Assembly (NCBI GenBank): GCA_903904815.1
Contig: CAIVDU010000056.1
Span: forward strand, 1-64,000
Reading direction: 5' to 3'
DNA: 64,000 nt
Source: an uncultured Armatimonadota bacterium
Lineage (GTDB): Bacteria; Armatimonadota; Fimbriimonadia; Fimbriimonadales; Fimbriimonadaceae
The position numbers and the translations under genes were made by a program. Position 1 is the first letter of the stretch; the number at the start of each line of letters is the position of its first letter. Positions 1-8,398 of this stretch are shown piece after piece. The notes beneath the pieces were generated by a model. The model did no database searches, had not been told where the DNA came from, and saw only the letters and a list, made by a program, of their open reading frames with translations.

Positions 1-1
1 A

Positions 2-1510
2 GGGAAAGTTACGGGCGTGGAGTTGATACTAAACGGAGTTCAAGTGCAACTTGAAACATCCTCCGTCGTCCTCACAACGGGCACCTTCCTAAATGGGCTG
101 TGTCACGAAGGAAAGAACAAGACGGTCGCTGCCCGACATGGGGACGTCGCTGCCGTAGGCTTGTCGGCCTTTCTAAATGAGATCGGCGTACCGCTGCGAA
201 GATTTAAGACTGGAACTACCCCACGAATCCGGAAGTCCTCGATCGACTTCTCAAAGGCGCCTCCGTTCGAGAGTGAACCCGAGGCCGGGCCGTTCAGCTT
301 TCGTCACGACTCCATTCACCCCGAAAGAGACCTTCTACCGTGCTGGCAAACACGAACGCTTGAGCAGACCCACGATATCATTCGGGCGAACCTAACTGAG
401 AGCGCGATGTATTCAGGACAGATCGAGGGTGTCGGCCCCCGATACTGTCCCAGTATTGAGGACAAGATCGTGCGTTTCTCCGACAAACTGAGTCATCCGG
501 TTTGGCTGGAGCAGGAAACTTGGACCGGAGAAGAGATCTACGTTCAGGGTGTGTCCACATCCCTGTCCGCTTGGGTTCAGATCGAACTGTTGAAAACTAG
601 TCCCGGCCTAGAGAACGTGGACATGATGCGTCCCGGGTATGCAGTGGAGTACGACATGGCCGACCCTCAGGGGCTTTTTCCTTCACTCATGTCGAAGTAC
701 CTGGACGGCCTCTTCCTTGCTGGCCAACTTAACGGAACCAGCGGATATGAGGAAGCGGCGGGGCAAGGAATCGTCGCCGGAATCAATGCTGCACGATTCG
801 CAGTCGGAGAATCTGCCATCGAGTTTGATCGCGCCAACTCGTTTATCGGCGTGATGGTCGATGATTTGGTCACCAAGGGAGTCGAGGATCCCTATCGGAT
901 GCTAACTGCTCGCGCAGAGCATCGCCTCCTGCTGAGACACGACAATGCGGACGCTCGCCTCACCCCCATTTCCCGCGAGATTGGCCTTTGTTCTGAAGAC
1001 CGCTGGGAACGGTTCAACTTAAAGCGCGAACTGGTGGAAAAAGGGCTCTCAGAGCTCGAAAGAGCAGAAGTTCACAACGGCCACAATGACCTTCTTCAAA
1101 CAATCGACGTGGGACCAGTCGACGATCGGATCTCGCTCTTCGCTCTGCTTCGTAGACCCAAAATTGACCTAAGCAAAGTGCTCGAGATTGCCGAAGTTTG
1201 CGGTCTCGCCGTCGACGTCCCTGAGGATGCCACGGTCCGCGAACAGATCGACTTGGCAGGCTCCTACGACGGCTACATTCAGAAACAAACTCGCTTGGCG
1301 GGGCAGGCCCAGAAGTTAGACCTTATGCGAATCGATCCCGAACTAGACTTCAGCCTTCTTCGCGGGCTCAGTTACGAAAGCCGTGAAAAAATGAGCCGGG
1401 TCAAGCCCACGACGATCGGGCAAGCCTCTCGAATCCCAGGGGTTCGTCCCTCCGACATTTCGCTATTGGTGGGTTATCTGCGTCACAGCGCGTCTAAGAA
1501 CTCAGCCTAA
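2..1510 (+). CDS. mnmG: MnmG (GidA), tRNA uridine-5-carboxymethylaminomethyl enzyme, 5'-truncated
   Basis: FAD-dependent subunit of the MnmE-MnmG complex, which modifies U34 of tRNAs in the cytoplasm. The frame is open from base 2 and reads in with GKVTGVELIL, so the gene starts before the window. About 500 residues are present against a usual length near 620; the missing part carries the N-terminal GxGxxG FAD fold. Visible family signatures are VVLTTGTFLNG, GTSGYEEAAGQG (second FAD motif) and ARAEHRLLLRHDNAD, with the helical C-terminal MnmE/tRNA-binding region ending in a YLRH segment. The GTG at 17 is only an internal codon. The stop overlaps the convergent M50 protease stop by 4 bp. Confidence 0.95.
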   Translation, partial: GKVTGVELILNGVQVQLETSSVVLTTGTFLNGLCHEGKNKTVAARHGDVAAVGLSAFLNEIGVPLRRFKTGTTPRIRKSSIDFSKAPPFESEPEAGPFSFRHDSIHPERDLLPCWQTRTLEQTHDIIRANLTESAMYSGQIEGVGPRYCPSIEDKIVRFSDKLSHPVWLEQETWTGEEIYVQGVSTSLSAWVQIELLKTSPGLENVDMMRPGYAVEYDMADPQGLFPSLMSKYLDGLFLAGQLNGTSGYEEAAGQGIVAGINAARFAVGESAIEFDRANSFIGVMVDDLVTKGVEDPYRMLTARAEHRLLLRHDNADARLTPISREIGLCSEDRWERFNLKRELVEKGLSELERAEVHNGHNDLLQTIDVGPVDDRISLFALLRRPKIDLSKVLEIAEVCGLAVDVPEDATVREQIDLAGSYDGYIQKQTRLAGQAQKLDLMRIDPELDFSLLRGLSYESREKMSRVKPTTIGQASRIPGVRPSDISLLVGYLRHSASKNSA

Positions 1511-2619
1511 CCCTTGTGGGATCGGGAGCGGGCGTGCTCCAGCATGATGAACTCACTCAAATTTTCCGAAGTGAGCATTCCGACCAGTTGATCTTCGGTC
1601 ATGACGAGGATTGGAGCTGGGTCTCCGTCCGAAAACAGTTCGACCGCCCCCTCAAGCGGGAGTGAAGGGTCCGCTCTCTTGAACTCTCGCACCATGTGCC
1701 CAGCGACGAATCCTGTCGCCCCATCCATTGCGAGGCCCTTTGCGATGGCGTTTCGGGTGAGGAGCCCAATGACTTCCTCACCCACCACGACCGGGAAATC
1801 ATGCTGAGAACCCTCGATCAGCATTTGCGCTGCGTGATCCATGGATGCGCCGCTCGTAATTGTCCTGAATTGGGTCTGCATCGCGTCCGAAACATTGTGG
1901 CCCTCTAAGAACGACCGGGTTACGGTAGCCGTCAGCTCCTGTCCGGCCCCAAGGAATACAAACGCCGCGACGATGAATAGGATCACGCTCCCATAATAGG
2001 CGGCGACGAACCCCAGCCCAATCGCCAACGCCTGACCGACGCCAGCCGCAATCTGAGTCGCGCTTCGATCGCTTCGCTTAAGGTTCAGAACCGCCCGCAG
2101 CACGCGACCACCGTCCATCGGAAAGGCGGGAATCAGGTTAAAGAGTCCCAGCGTGAGGTTGGCCACCAGCAACGAACACACGAAGCCCCCCTTGGTCTCA
2201 AGGTTTGTTGAGAGATCGATCCTGCCATACAAAATGAGGACGATGGGGGTGAGTACAGCGGCGATGACAAGGTTTACCATCGGACCTGCCAACGCGATCG
2301 CCAATTCCTGTCGGGGCTTGGGCTTTCCGTCGAGCATTGCGACTCCCCCGATTGGGTAAAGCGTGATGTGGCGCGTCTGGATTCCGTTCCTTTTGGCAAC
2401 CAAGGCATGCCCTAATTCGTGAAGCAGTACGCATGCGAAGATGGAGGTGATGAAACCCACCCAAACGACGCCAGACATTCCCCCGTGCCCGAGCCCGATC
2501 CAGGCTAAGAACAAGAAAAACGTGAAGTGAACGCGGATCGGAATTCCAGAAACTTCGAAGAGTGGCAAAGACCAGGTAACCGGAGACTTGGGAGCTTGGC
2601 TGTTGGTTTGTTCACTCAT
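1507..2619 (-). CDS. M50 (site-2 protease family) membrane metalloprotease with CBS pair
   Basis: Intramembrane zinc protease of the SpoIVFB/Rip3 type: several membrane helices followed by two CBS domains. The zinc motif HELGH lies at residues 67-71 and the third-ligand region FPMDGGRVLRA at about 165-176. CBS repeats occupy roughly residues 235-355 and would bind adenine nucleotides in known relatives. At 370 aa it is normal for the CBS-containing group. Such enzymes usually cleave anti-sigma factors or other membrane substrates, but no candidate substrate is adjacent. It diverges from the proteasome-like gene at 2734, with about 115 bp between the starts. Confidence 0.93.
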   Translation of the reverse strand: MSEQTNSQAPKSPVTWSLPLFEVSGIPIRVHFTFFLFLAWIGLGHGGMSGVVWVGFITSIFACVLLHELGHALVAKRNGIQTRHITLYPIGGVAMLDGKPKPRQELAIALAGPMVNLVIAAVLTPIVLILYGRIDLSTNLETKGGFVCSLLVANLTLGLFNLIPAFPMDGGRVLRAVLNLKRSDRSATQIAAGVGQALAIGLGFVAAYYGSVILFIVAAFVFLGAGQELTATVTRSFLEGHNVSDAMQTQFRTITSGASMDHAAQMLIEGSQHDFPVVVGEEVIGLLTRNAIAKGLAMDGATGFVAGHMVREFKRADPSLPLEGAVELFSDGDPAPILVMTEDQLVGMLTSENLSEFIMLEHARSRSHKG

Positions 2620-2733
2620 GCAAATTCTTAGACGTATGTCCAGCGGTTGGAGTTGCCCGCCGGAATTCGAACTCTCTTGAGCATTATCCTTCGATCGCTA
2701 CCGAACGATGCCCAACCGGAGTATATAAGGGCT

Positions 2734-3423
2734 ATGTTCACGCCTTACGACTGGCAAGAAGGAATTGGGAATCGAGCGCAGTACATCGAAGGCAAGCTCG
2801 CGCAGGGCGCTCCCGCATTCGCTTTTTCACTGAATGACGGGATACTCGTTTTTACCTACCGACGCCAGGGAAGAAAGATCTATGAGATTTTTGACCGTTT
2901 GGTTTTCGCCGGTCTGGGGCAGCAATCCGACATAGAAGCCCTGCGGGTTGCCGCTCTCGAATTCGCGAGTCGCGAGGGTTACAACCGAAGCGAAGAGGAT
3001 GTGACGATTCAGCGATTGGCGACCGCGATGAGCAGCCCACTGAAAAAGGCGTTCGCTGATTTCAGCGCCTCGCCAATCGTTGCTCGGGGCCTCTTTGGCG
3101 AGGTCGGCGCGACGCCTGCCGACGATCTCTACTACGCGCTCGATTACGACGGTGACTACACCATGCATCGACACGCTGCCGTCATCGCAGGGACTCTCGA
3201 GTCAGCAAAAGAGATTCGAACCAAGATACTGGAACTTGACCCCGCCCTCGATGCGGTGACCGCAGTGGAGTCCCTTAAAGCGATCTATGCGCATGCCCTT
3301 GATCCGGAAGGATCGCACGCTACAGAAGAGTTAATGGACGGATTGAGCGCAGAAGCAGTACTCCTGGAGCGAAGTAACGCCCGTGAGAACCGCTTCCGCC
3401 TTTTGACTCCCGAGGAGTTCTAG
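2734..3423 (+). CDS. prcA: Proteasome alpha-type subunit (PrcA-like), isolated
   Basis: The 229-aa product aligns by eye along its length with actinobacterial PrcA. It has an N-terminal PY segment, a Ser/Ala-rich strand and the GILVF strand. Then come KIYEIFDRLVFAGLGQ (family pattern KIxELYDRVGFAxxGK), EFASREGYNRSEEDVT (family FADxRGYAYDRRDVT), QRLATAM, and a LYYALDYDGDY strand matching the family YRITYDG. It lacks an N-terminal catalytic Thr, as expected for an alpha subunit. An upstream in-frame TTG exists at 2647, but homology begins at this ATG; a TATATAAGG stretch just upstream may be a -10/RBS region. No beta subunit, ARC/Mpa ATPase, Pup/UBact or ligase gene is adjacent. Confidence 0.8.
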   Translation: MFTPYDWQEGIGNRAQYIEGKLAQGAPAFAFSLNDGILVFTYRRQGRKIYEIFDRLVFAGLGQQSDIEALRVAALEFASREGYNRSEEDVTIQRLATAMSSPLKKAFADFSASPIVARGLFGEVGATPADDLYYALDYDGDYTMHRHAAVIAGTLESAKEIRTKILELDPALDAVTAVESLKAIYAHALDPEGSHATEELMDGLSAEAVLLERSNARENRFRLLTPEEF

Positions 3424-3426
3424 AGA

Positions 3427-4419
3427 TTACTTGCCAGTCGCAGTCGTGGCGTCCGGACTGGTAAGCCACGACTTCAGCAGGATGCCAACGCTTTCGAGTG
3501 ATTTTGGCGAGCAGTGCTCTGGGGTGTCCGAGAGCGTGTGCCACTGCGGATACGTGAGATCGATGAGGTCGACCGTTGGCACGCCTGCCCGGATGAACGG
3601 CAGATGATCGTCGTCAATCACCATTCCCTCTGCATTGGGGAAGGTTGAACTCAGGCCGATCCTAGCCGCATGGGTGAAAAGGAGCTTAGTAAGAAGAGGC
3701 GCGCCATATGCGCTGTTCACTTCTTTAGGCACGCGCAGATTCTTTCCGCCAATCATATCGAGCAAGATGCCGTATTGTGGCTTCGGCGTCGGGAGATTCT
3801 TGGCGAAATGGACGGCTCCCAAATACATCTCGTCCTCACCCGGTCCAAGGTCCTCGCCGTCGATCATCACAAAAAGGATCCCAACGCCTGGGTGTTTTCC
3901 TTTCATCTCCTTCATGAGCTCGAGGAGAACCGCGACACCGCTTGCGCCGTCGTTCGCGCCGGGAATTGGCTGAGACCGGCGATCAGGGTCTTGCTCCTGA
4001 TCTGCCGAAGGACGAGTGTCCCAGTGGGCAAACAAAGCGATTTTTACCGGAGAGTCTTTGTAGTCCTGCTCGCCCAGGATGTTCCACATAGGGATCGCCT
4101 GCTGTGTTTGGATCCAAATGTGTGAGAACGGGGAAGTGCGCACGTTGTCGCACGATTTCTTCATCTCCTCGAGAATAAAGTCGCGACAATCTCGGTGTGC
4201 TTGCGTGCCGGGTTTCCTCGGTCCGAAAGCGACCTGTTTGACCAGATAGTCCCAGGCTTTGGCGGAATCAAAGCTCGACTTTTCCTGAGATCCACCGGCA
4301 TAGGTGGATGCAACGGCTACTGTGGCGACCAGCGTGGCGAAGTTGCGACGTAAGGCTTGCCCAAGAGAATGCTCTCGATGGTGTTGTCGAATGTCTTGGA
4401 AATTTGGCCTTTGTCCCAT
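3427..4419 (-). CDS. M28-family peptidase / glutaminyl-peptide cyclotransferase-like, exported
   Basis: Zinc aminopeptidase fold. Metal and catalytic motifs are AHWDTRP, GANDGASGVA, DGEDLGPGEDE, DDDHLPF and HTLSDTPEH. The AHWDTRP plus IPGANDGASG combination resembles glutaminyl cyclases, which form N-terminal pyroglutamate, more than plain aminopeptidases. A hydrophobic export-like segment (ATLVATVAVASTYAGG) lies about 28 residues in. The only ATG (4419) forces a 103-bp overlap with the upstream gene, and no good start lies nearer the signal, so the N-terminus is uncertain. It follows the 5'-nucleotidase-domain gene on the same strand. Confidence 0.85.
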   Translation of the reverse strand: MGQRPNFQDIRQHHREHSLGQALRRNFATLVATVAVASTYAGGSQEKSSFDSAKAWDYLVKQVAFGPRKPGTQAHRDCRDFILEEMKKSCDNVRTSPFSHIWIQTQQAIPMWNILGEQDYKDSPVKIALFAHWDTRPSADQEQDPDRRSQPIPGANDGASGVAVLLELMKEMKGKHPGVGILFVMIDGEDLGPGEDEMYLGAVHFAKNLPTPKPQYGILLDMIGGKNLRVPKEVNSAYGAPLLTKLLFTHAARIGLSSTFPNAEGMVIDDDHLPFIRAGVPTVDLIDLTYPQWHTLSDTPEHCSPKSLESVGILLKSWLTSPDATTATGK

Positions 4420-4904
4420 ACCTTGAAATATCCCAGGACGCCGTTTCCGAGAAGTCTCGGCATGGCGACCGTGTAAGTTTTGTGATCGTCTAACGGAGAT
4501 CCATCGGCGGTTGCCTTGACAACTCTCGAATTCGGTTCTGCCGATTTGTTGAACGTTACCTCGAAGCCGCTTAACTGGAGAAAGCTGGAGTTCTCCTGTG
4601 GATAGAGAGAGAGGCTACGCTCAAACGCCTGTTTGAGTTGAGCGCCCGTGAGATTTACCACCACTAACTGGTCGGCCGGGTAACTCAGAAGCGTGGCCAG
4701 GTTCTGCTTGGAGTACGTGGGGGTGCTCTTAACCTGATCTGCCGCAAGGAACGCTCCGTCGGCGCCCGCAAACGTGCGGAGGACGTCGGCTGCCGATTGT
4801 GCAGGCAGATAAGCGCCATTTGCTGCGTTGTCATTGGCCGAGGCGAAGCAATGTGTCGAAAAAACGACAAGTGCGGCTACAAAGATCGGTCGATTCAAAC
4901 GCAT
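4317..4904 (-). CDS. Secreted protein with 5'-nucleotidase C-terminal domain
   Basis: The 195-aa product has a clear signal peptide (MRLNRPIFVAALVVFSTHCFASA). The rest resembles the substrate-binding C-terminal domain of UshA-type 5'-nucleotidases, with LVVVNLTGAQLKQAFERSL, FLQLSGFEVTFN and KTYTVAMPRLLGNG. The metallophosphatase domain normally found in front is absent, so it is a stand-alone binding domain and probably not catalytic by itself. It is translated just ahead of the M28 peptidase and overlaps it, suggesting one periplasmic unit. Confidence 0.8.
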   Translation of the reverse strand: MRLNRPIFVAALVVFSTHCFASANDNAANGAYLPAQSAADVLRTFAGADGAFLAADQVKSTPTYSKQNLATLLSYPADQLVVVNLTGAQLKQAFERSLSLYPQENSSFLQLSGFEVTFNKSAEPNSRVVKATADGSPLDDHKTYTVAMPRLLGNGVLGYFKVWDKGQISKTFDNTIESILLGKPYVATSPRWSPQ

Positions 4905-4988
4905 AAGTTTTCTTATTGGCTCAAGAAGTTTGACCCATCAGTCTCTTCTAAGTTACGGGCAATTTGCTCTTCACTGAGCCAAGACGTC

Positions 4989-6527
4989 TTAAATGGGGCG
5001 TTGGTCTATTCCAGCCAACGAATCGAGGGTAAATCGGATGACGGCTCCCTTTCCGGGGGCGCCCTCCGCCCAGATCTTCCCGCCATGTTTCGCGACAATG
5101 CGAGAGGCGGTGGCAAGTCCAATTCCGTTTCCGGGAAACTCGACTGCCCTATGAAGGCGTTCAAACGGCTTGAACAGTTTGCCCACATACGTCATATCGA
5201 AGCCAGCGCCGTTATCACGGATTTCGAAGATCGTTTCTTCTCCGTTCTTGTGAGCGGTGAACTCGACACGAGCCTCGGGCGTTTTGGAGGTGAACTTCCA
5301 AGCGTTTTCGATCAACGCGGTCAACAAAACCTTGAGAAGTCTCGGATCGCCGTAAATCACCGCTGATTCGACGTTCAAAAATACGACGTTCCGCCCCTCA
5401 TTTCGGCTTTCGAGGTCGGTGACAATGCCTTCCGCCAATCGGGACAGATCGACGAGTGTACGGTTCAAGGGTGCCCGGGTAAGCCGCGTGAGTCCTAGCA
5501 GGTCATCGATCAGATCGGACATGCGCCACGAGGCGGCTCGGACTCTTTGGAGATAGTCCTTTCCGTCCTCATCAAGGGCATCGCCATAGTCCTCGAGGAT
5601 GGCTCTGCTAAATCCGTCGATCGCTCTCAAAGGGCTTCTGAGGTCGTGGCTGACCGAGGCACAGAATCCCTCCAACTCTTCATTGGCGGCTACCAGCTCT
5701 GCCGTGCGCTCTGACACTCGGCGTTCCAGTAGCTCGCTCCAAGCTTCGAGGTCTTTTTGGGCGCGAATACTGTCCGTCGCGTCGTTGATGACGGCCATCG
5801 CCCCACGAACTCGGTTTGCTTCACCGAAGAGGGGGGCTGCCGACACCATGAGATGACGCTCGTCGCCCGAGCCGGAGCGAATCGTCATGGGAATACTTTC
5901 AACAGACTTCCCCGTCCTGACGGCGGCGATTGTCGGGCTAAATACGGATTCTTCGATCCCGAAGATTTCCCAGACGAACCGATCTTTTGCCTCCACCAAG
6001 GGAATTCCAATGAGTCTCTCCGTTGCGGGGTTCCAGGTCTCAACACGCCCGTCTGAGTCCACGGAGAGGATGCAAGCCGGAGACGCGGAGAGGATCGCTG
6101 AGAGGGCCATGTTGGCCCGAGCGAGGTCCTGTCTCGAACGGTTCTGCTCAGTGACGTCGCGAACGACGACCGCACGTGCTGGGGCTCCCTCGAAAGTCGT
6201 CGGGGTCGAGAACACCGTAACCTGGAGTTCGGACCCGTCCTTTTTGAGATGAGTCCAAATGTTCGTTCCGGTCTCTCCGGTTGGGTGTATCGAAGCGAGG
6301 AGCGCGGGGACATCTTCCTGAGGTCGAATCTCTCGAAGCGTCATTCCGAGAAATTCATCGTGGCTGTATCCGTAGATGTCGATCGCTGCCTTGTTGACCT
6401 CGAGAAAGCGCAACGTCGCTTCATCGAAGATCCACATCGGGTCTGGACTAGCTTCGAAGATGGTCCGGTAGGCGCGGTCGTCCATATTGAGGGCAGTTGC
6501 GACGTTGGTCACGGGAAGGGGGCACAA
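4989..6527 (-). CDS. Cytoplasmic PAS-PAS sensor histidine kinase
   Basis: Two PAS domains (about residues 15-130 and 140-260) with PAC-type ends (VVRDVTEQNR, AVINDATDS). A short coiled coil leads to a HisKA domain with phospho-acceptor His294 in SVSHDLRSPLR. The HATPase_c domain shows the N box (IENAWKF), DNGAGFDM, LFKPFERLH and GNGIGLATA. No transmembrane helix or receiver domain is seen, so the signal is probably intracellular. The listed start is GTG; an ATG 14 codons later (6485) begins MDDRAYRTIF, closer to the PAS domain, and could be the true start. No response regulator is adjacent. Confidence 0.92.
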   Translation of the reverse strand: MCPLPVTNVATALNMDDRAYRTIFEASPDPMWIFDEATLRFLEVNKAAIDIYGYSHDEFLGMTLREIRPQEDVPALLASIHPTGETGTNIWTHLKKDGSELQVTVFSTPTTFEGAPARAVVVRDVTEQNRSRQDLARANMALSAILSASPACILSVDSDGRVETWNPATERLIGIPLVEAKDRFVWEIFGIEESVFSPTIAAVRTGKSVESIPMTIRSGSGDERHLMVSAAPLFGEANRVRGAMAVINDATDSIRAQKDLEAWSELLERRVSERTAELVAANEELEGFCASVSHDLRSPLRAIDGFSRAILEDYGDALDEDGKDYLQRVRAASWRMSDLIDDLLGLTRLTRAPLNRTLVDLSRLAEGIVTDLESRNEGRNVVFLNVESAVIYGDPRLLKVLLTALIENAWKFTSKTPEARVEFTAHKNGEETIFEIRDNGAGFDMTYVGKLFKPFERLHRAVEFPGNGIGLATASRIVAKHGGKIWAEGAPGKGAVIRFTLDSLAGIDQRPI

Positions 6528-6639
6528 GCGAAACTGGTTGACCCTCTATAGTTGTACTAGCGTTCGCGAAAACGTGCTGGGAGTTTCTCTAAGATTGCGT
6601 AGAGTGTCGCAAGTGGCCTGACCCACTTCCAAATACAAC

Positions 6640-6671
6640 AAAAGGGACCCCCACTTCTCAGCGAGGGTCCC
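6640..6671 (-). terminator. Rho-independent terminator of rplK
   Basis: On the minus strand a GGGACCC / GGGTCCC stem is followed by TTTTG, 20 bp past the rplK stop. It indicates that rplK is transcribed alone. Confidence 0.8.
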
Positions 6672-6691
6672 TCCAATAATGGTTGCGAAGC

Positions 6692-7117
6692 TTAGCCCTC
6701 GACGCGAACGCCCATCGATCTGGCGGCGCCAGCCACGATACGCATTGCCATCTCTTCGTCGTCCGTGTTAAGGTCGGCGATTTTGAGCTTTGCGACTTCT
6801 CGGAGCTTTTCTTGAGTGAGGACGCCAGCTTTATCCGTTTTAGGGTTCGCTGCGCCTCGCTCGATTCCGGCAGCTCGCTTGATGAGGTCGGTTGTGAGGG
6901 GTTGCTTGATGCTGAAGGTGTAGGATCGATCCTCAAAAACGGTGATTTCAACCGGCATCACAAAACCCATTTGTGGGGCTGTCTGCTCGTTGAACTTCTT
7001 GAGGAACTCCATCATGTTGATGCCAGCCTGACCGAGTGCAGGTCCGACGGGAGGAGCCGGAGTACCTTTACCGGCGGGGATATTCAACTTGATGTTATGA
7101 GTTATGCGCTTTGCCAT
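6692..7117 (-). CDS. rplK: Ribosomal protein L11
   Basis: The 141-aa large-subunit protein binds the 23S GTPase-associated region. It contains LNIPAGKGTPAPPVGPALG, QAGINMMEFLKKFN and, at the C-terminus, NTDDEEMAMRIVAGAARSMG, all diagnostic. The ATG at 7117 gives the standard MAKRITHN start; the longer frame from 7162 is not used. L11 is normally next to nusG and rplA, but here it stands alone, with a terminator behind it and an unrelated divergent operon in front. Confidence 0.97.
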   Translation of the reverse strand: MAKRITHNIKLNIPAGKGTPAPPVGPALGQAGINMMEFLKKFNEQTAPQMGFVMPVEITVFEDRSYTFSIKQPLTTDLIKRAAGIERGAANPKTDKAGVLTQEKLREVAKLKIADLNTDDEEMAMRIVAGAARSMGVRVEG

Positions 7118-7172
7118 GGGAAATCTCGCTGTGGATGCCGTCAGGCGAGAGGGAAGCGTCACCCGGGCGAAC

Positions 7173-7182
7173 TATAATTATA
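7173..7182. promoter_or_regulatory. Shared bidirectional -10 region between rplK and the E2 operon
   Basis: A palindromic TATAATTATA sits in the 106-bp divergent gap, offering a TATAAT hexamer to both strands. No convincing -35 is visible, so this is a prediction by position and consensus. Confidence 0.5.
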
Positions 7183-7223
7183 CCCTGTCTTGTTGGGCCA
7201 AACTCCAACGACGTAACACGGCC

Positions 7224-8393
7224 ATGTCAACAATATCGCTTCGAATCCCACAAATTGGCGAGGGTCTCCAGGAGGCCCGCCTCGTCGCAATCCTAAAGCA
7301 GCCTGGTGAACGCGTCCGAAGAGACGAACCTATCTACCAAATGGAGACCGACAAAGCGGTCATGGACGTCGAGTGTCCTTATGATGGAGTCATCGTGGAA
7401 TGGCTCGGAAAACTCGACGAACTCTTGCCCATCGGTGGAGAAGTTGCTCGAATCGAAGTTGTCGGCGACGTTGCCGAAGAGTCCGTCGAGCACGCCTCGG
7501 TCCCAACATCGGACCACACCTCATCAGCGGGCGCATCCGACGACCGAGGAAGAAATGCCGCCATTCCGCCCCGAACTCGGGCCTATGCCAAAGAGAAGGG
7601 CGTTTCGGATAACGACCTTGCAAAGCTGGCCGAGACAAGCGCCAAGTTAATGCCTGCCGATATCGACGCTTTCCTTGCTGGCACTGCTCCATCCATGACG
7701 ACGAAGTCCACAGAGTTTGATGAGAGATCACTGAGTCAAAAACAGCGATTGCTCGCTTCGAGGCTGGTGCGAGGCACTCAAAACGTGGTTCAAGGAACCA
7801 TGAGTGTGGTCGTAAACTGGGAGGGAATTGAGAGGGAGAAAGAACGTCAGAAGGCGACTGGGGACGCATTCCAACCGAGCGTTTTCACCATGTTTGCCTT
7901 CGCGGTAGCGCAAACGCTGAAAGACTATCCCGACTTCAGATCCACATTGCTTGCTGACGACAAGGTCAGAACTTATCGTCACGTTTCCCTCGGCATCGCC
8001 GTAGGGCTTCCCGGTGATGAACTCGTGCTGGCGGTAGTAGACGCGGCCGATGCCAAGTCATGGCAGGAATTCGCGGAAGCGACTCGACGGCAGATCGATC
8101 TGGCCAGACAGGGGCAGGACCAGGCCAACGAATCAGTTTCGATCTCCTTGACCAATATGCAGAGCTTTGGCCTTCGGGACGCAATCCCGGTGGTGGTTTC
8201 ACCGGGAGTCGCCACTCTGTTCATCGGTGAGGTTTATCTCGGACTGGACCAGGAGAGCGACACTCCTAAGGTTCGACGCCAAGTCAATTTGGCCCTTTCG
8301 TTTGATCATCGCCTAATCAACGGAGTAGGTGCTGCCAAGTTCCTGAACGCGGTCAAACAGTCCGTTGAATCGATTGGAGCGATCCTGCGCTGA
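7224..8393 (+). CDS. Dihydrolipoamide acyltransferase (E2) of a 2-oxoacid dehydrogenase complex
   Basis: The 389-aa E2-type protein has an N-terminal lipoyl domain with target Lys44 in METDKAVMDVE. A peripheral subunit-binding domain (PPRTRAYAKEKGVSDNDLA, about residues 113-150) follows, then a CAT-like catalytic domain ending in LSFDHRLINGVGAAKFL. The catalytic motif is DHRxxNG rather than DHRxxDG; this variant is also seen in other E2 proteins, and the His is kept. The ATG at 7224 gives the conserved IPQIGEG start. No E1 or E3 gene is adjacent, so its partners are encoded elsewhere. It is first in an operon with a C26 hydrolase, a biotinyl carrier and HMG-CoA lyase, a setting that hints at branched-chain amino-acid breakdown. 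Confidence 0.92.
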   Translation: MSTISLRIPQIGEGLQEARLVAILKQPGERVRRDEPIYQMETDKAVMDVECPYDGVIVEWLGKLDELLPIGGEVARIEVVGDVAEESVEHASVPTSDHTSSAGASDDRGRNAAIPPRTRAYAKEKGVSDNDLAKLAETSAKLMPADIDAFLAGTAPSMTTKSTEFDERSLSQKQRLLASRLVRGTQNVVQGTMSVVVNWEGIEREKERQKATGDAFQPSVFTMFAFAVAQTLKDYPDFRSTLLADDKVRTYRHVSLGIAVGLPGDELVLAVVDAADAKSWQEFAEATRRQIDLARQGQDQANESVSISLTNMQSFGLRDAIPVVVSPGVATLFIGEVYLGLDQESDTPKVRRQVNLALSFDHRLINGVGAAKFLNAVKQSVESIGAILR

Positions 8394-8398
8394 GCACT

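Noticed and set aside
2641-2700. GGAATTCGAACTC stretch that looks like a tRNA T-arm
   Set aside because: No acceptor stem or anticodon arm could be folded around it.
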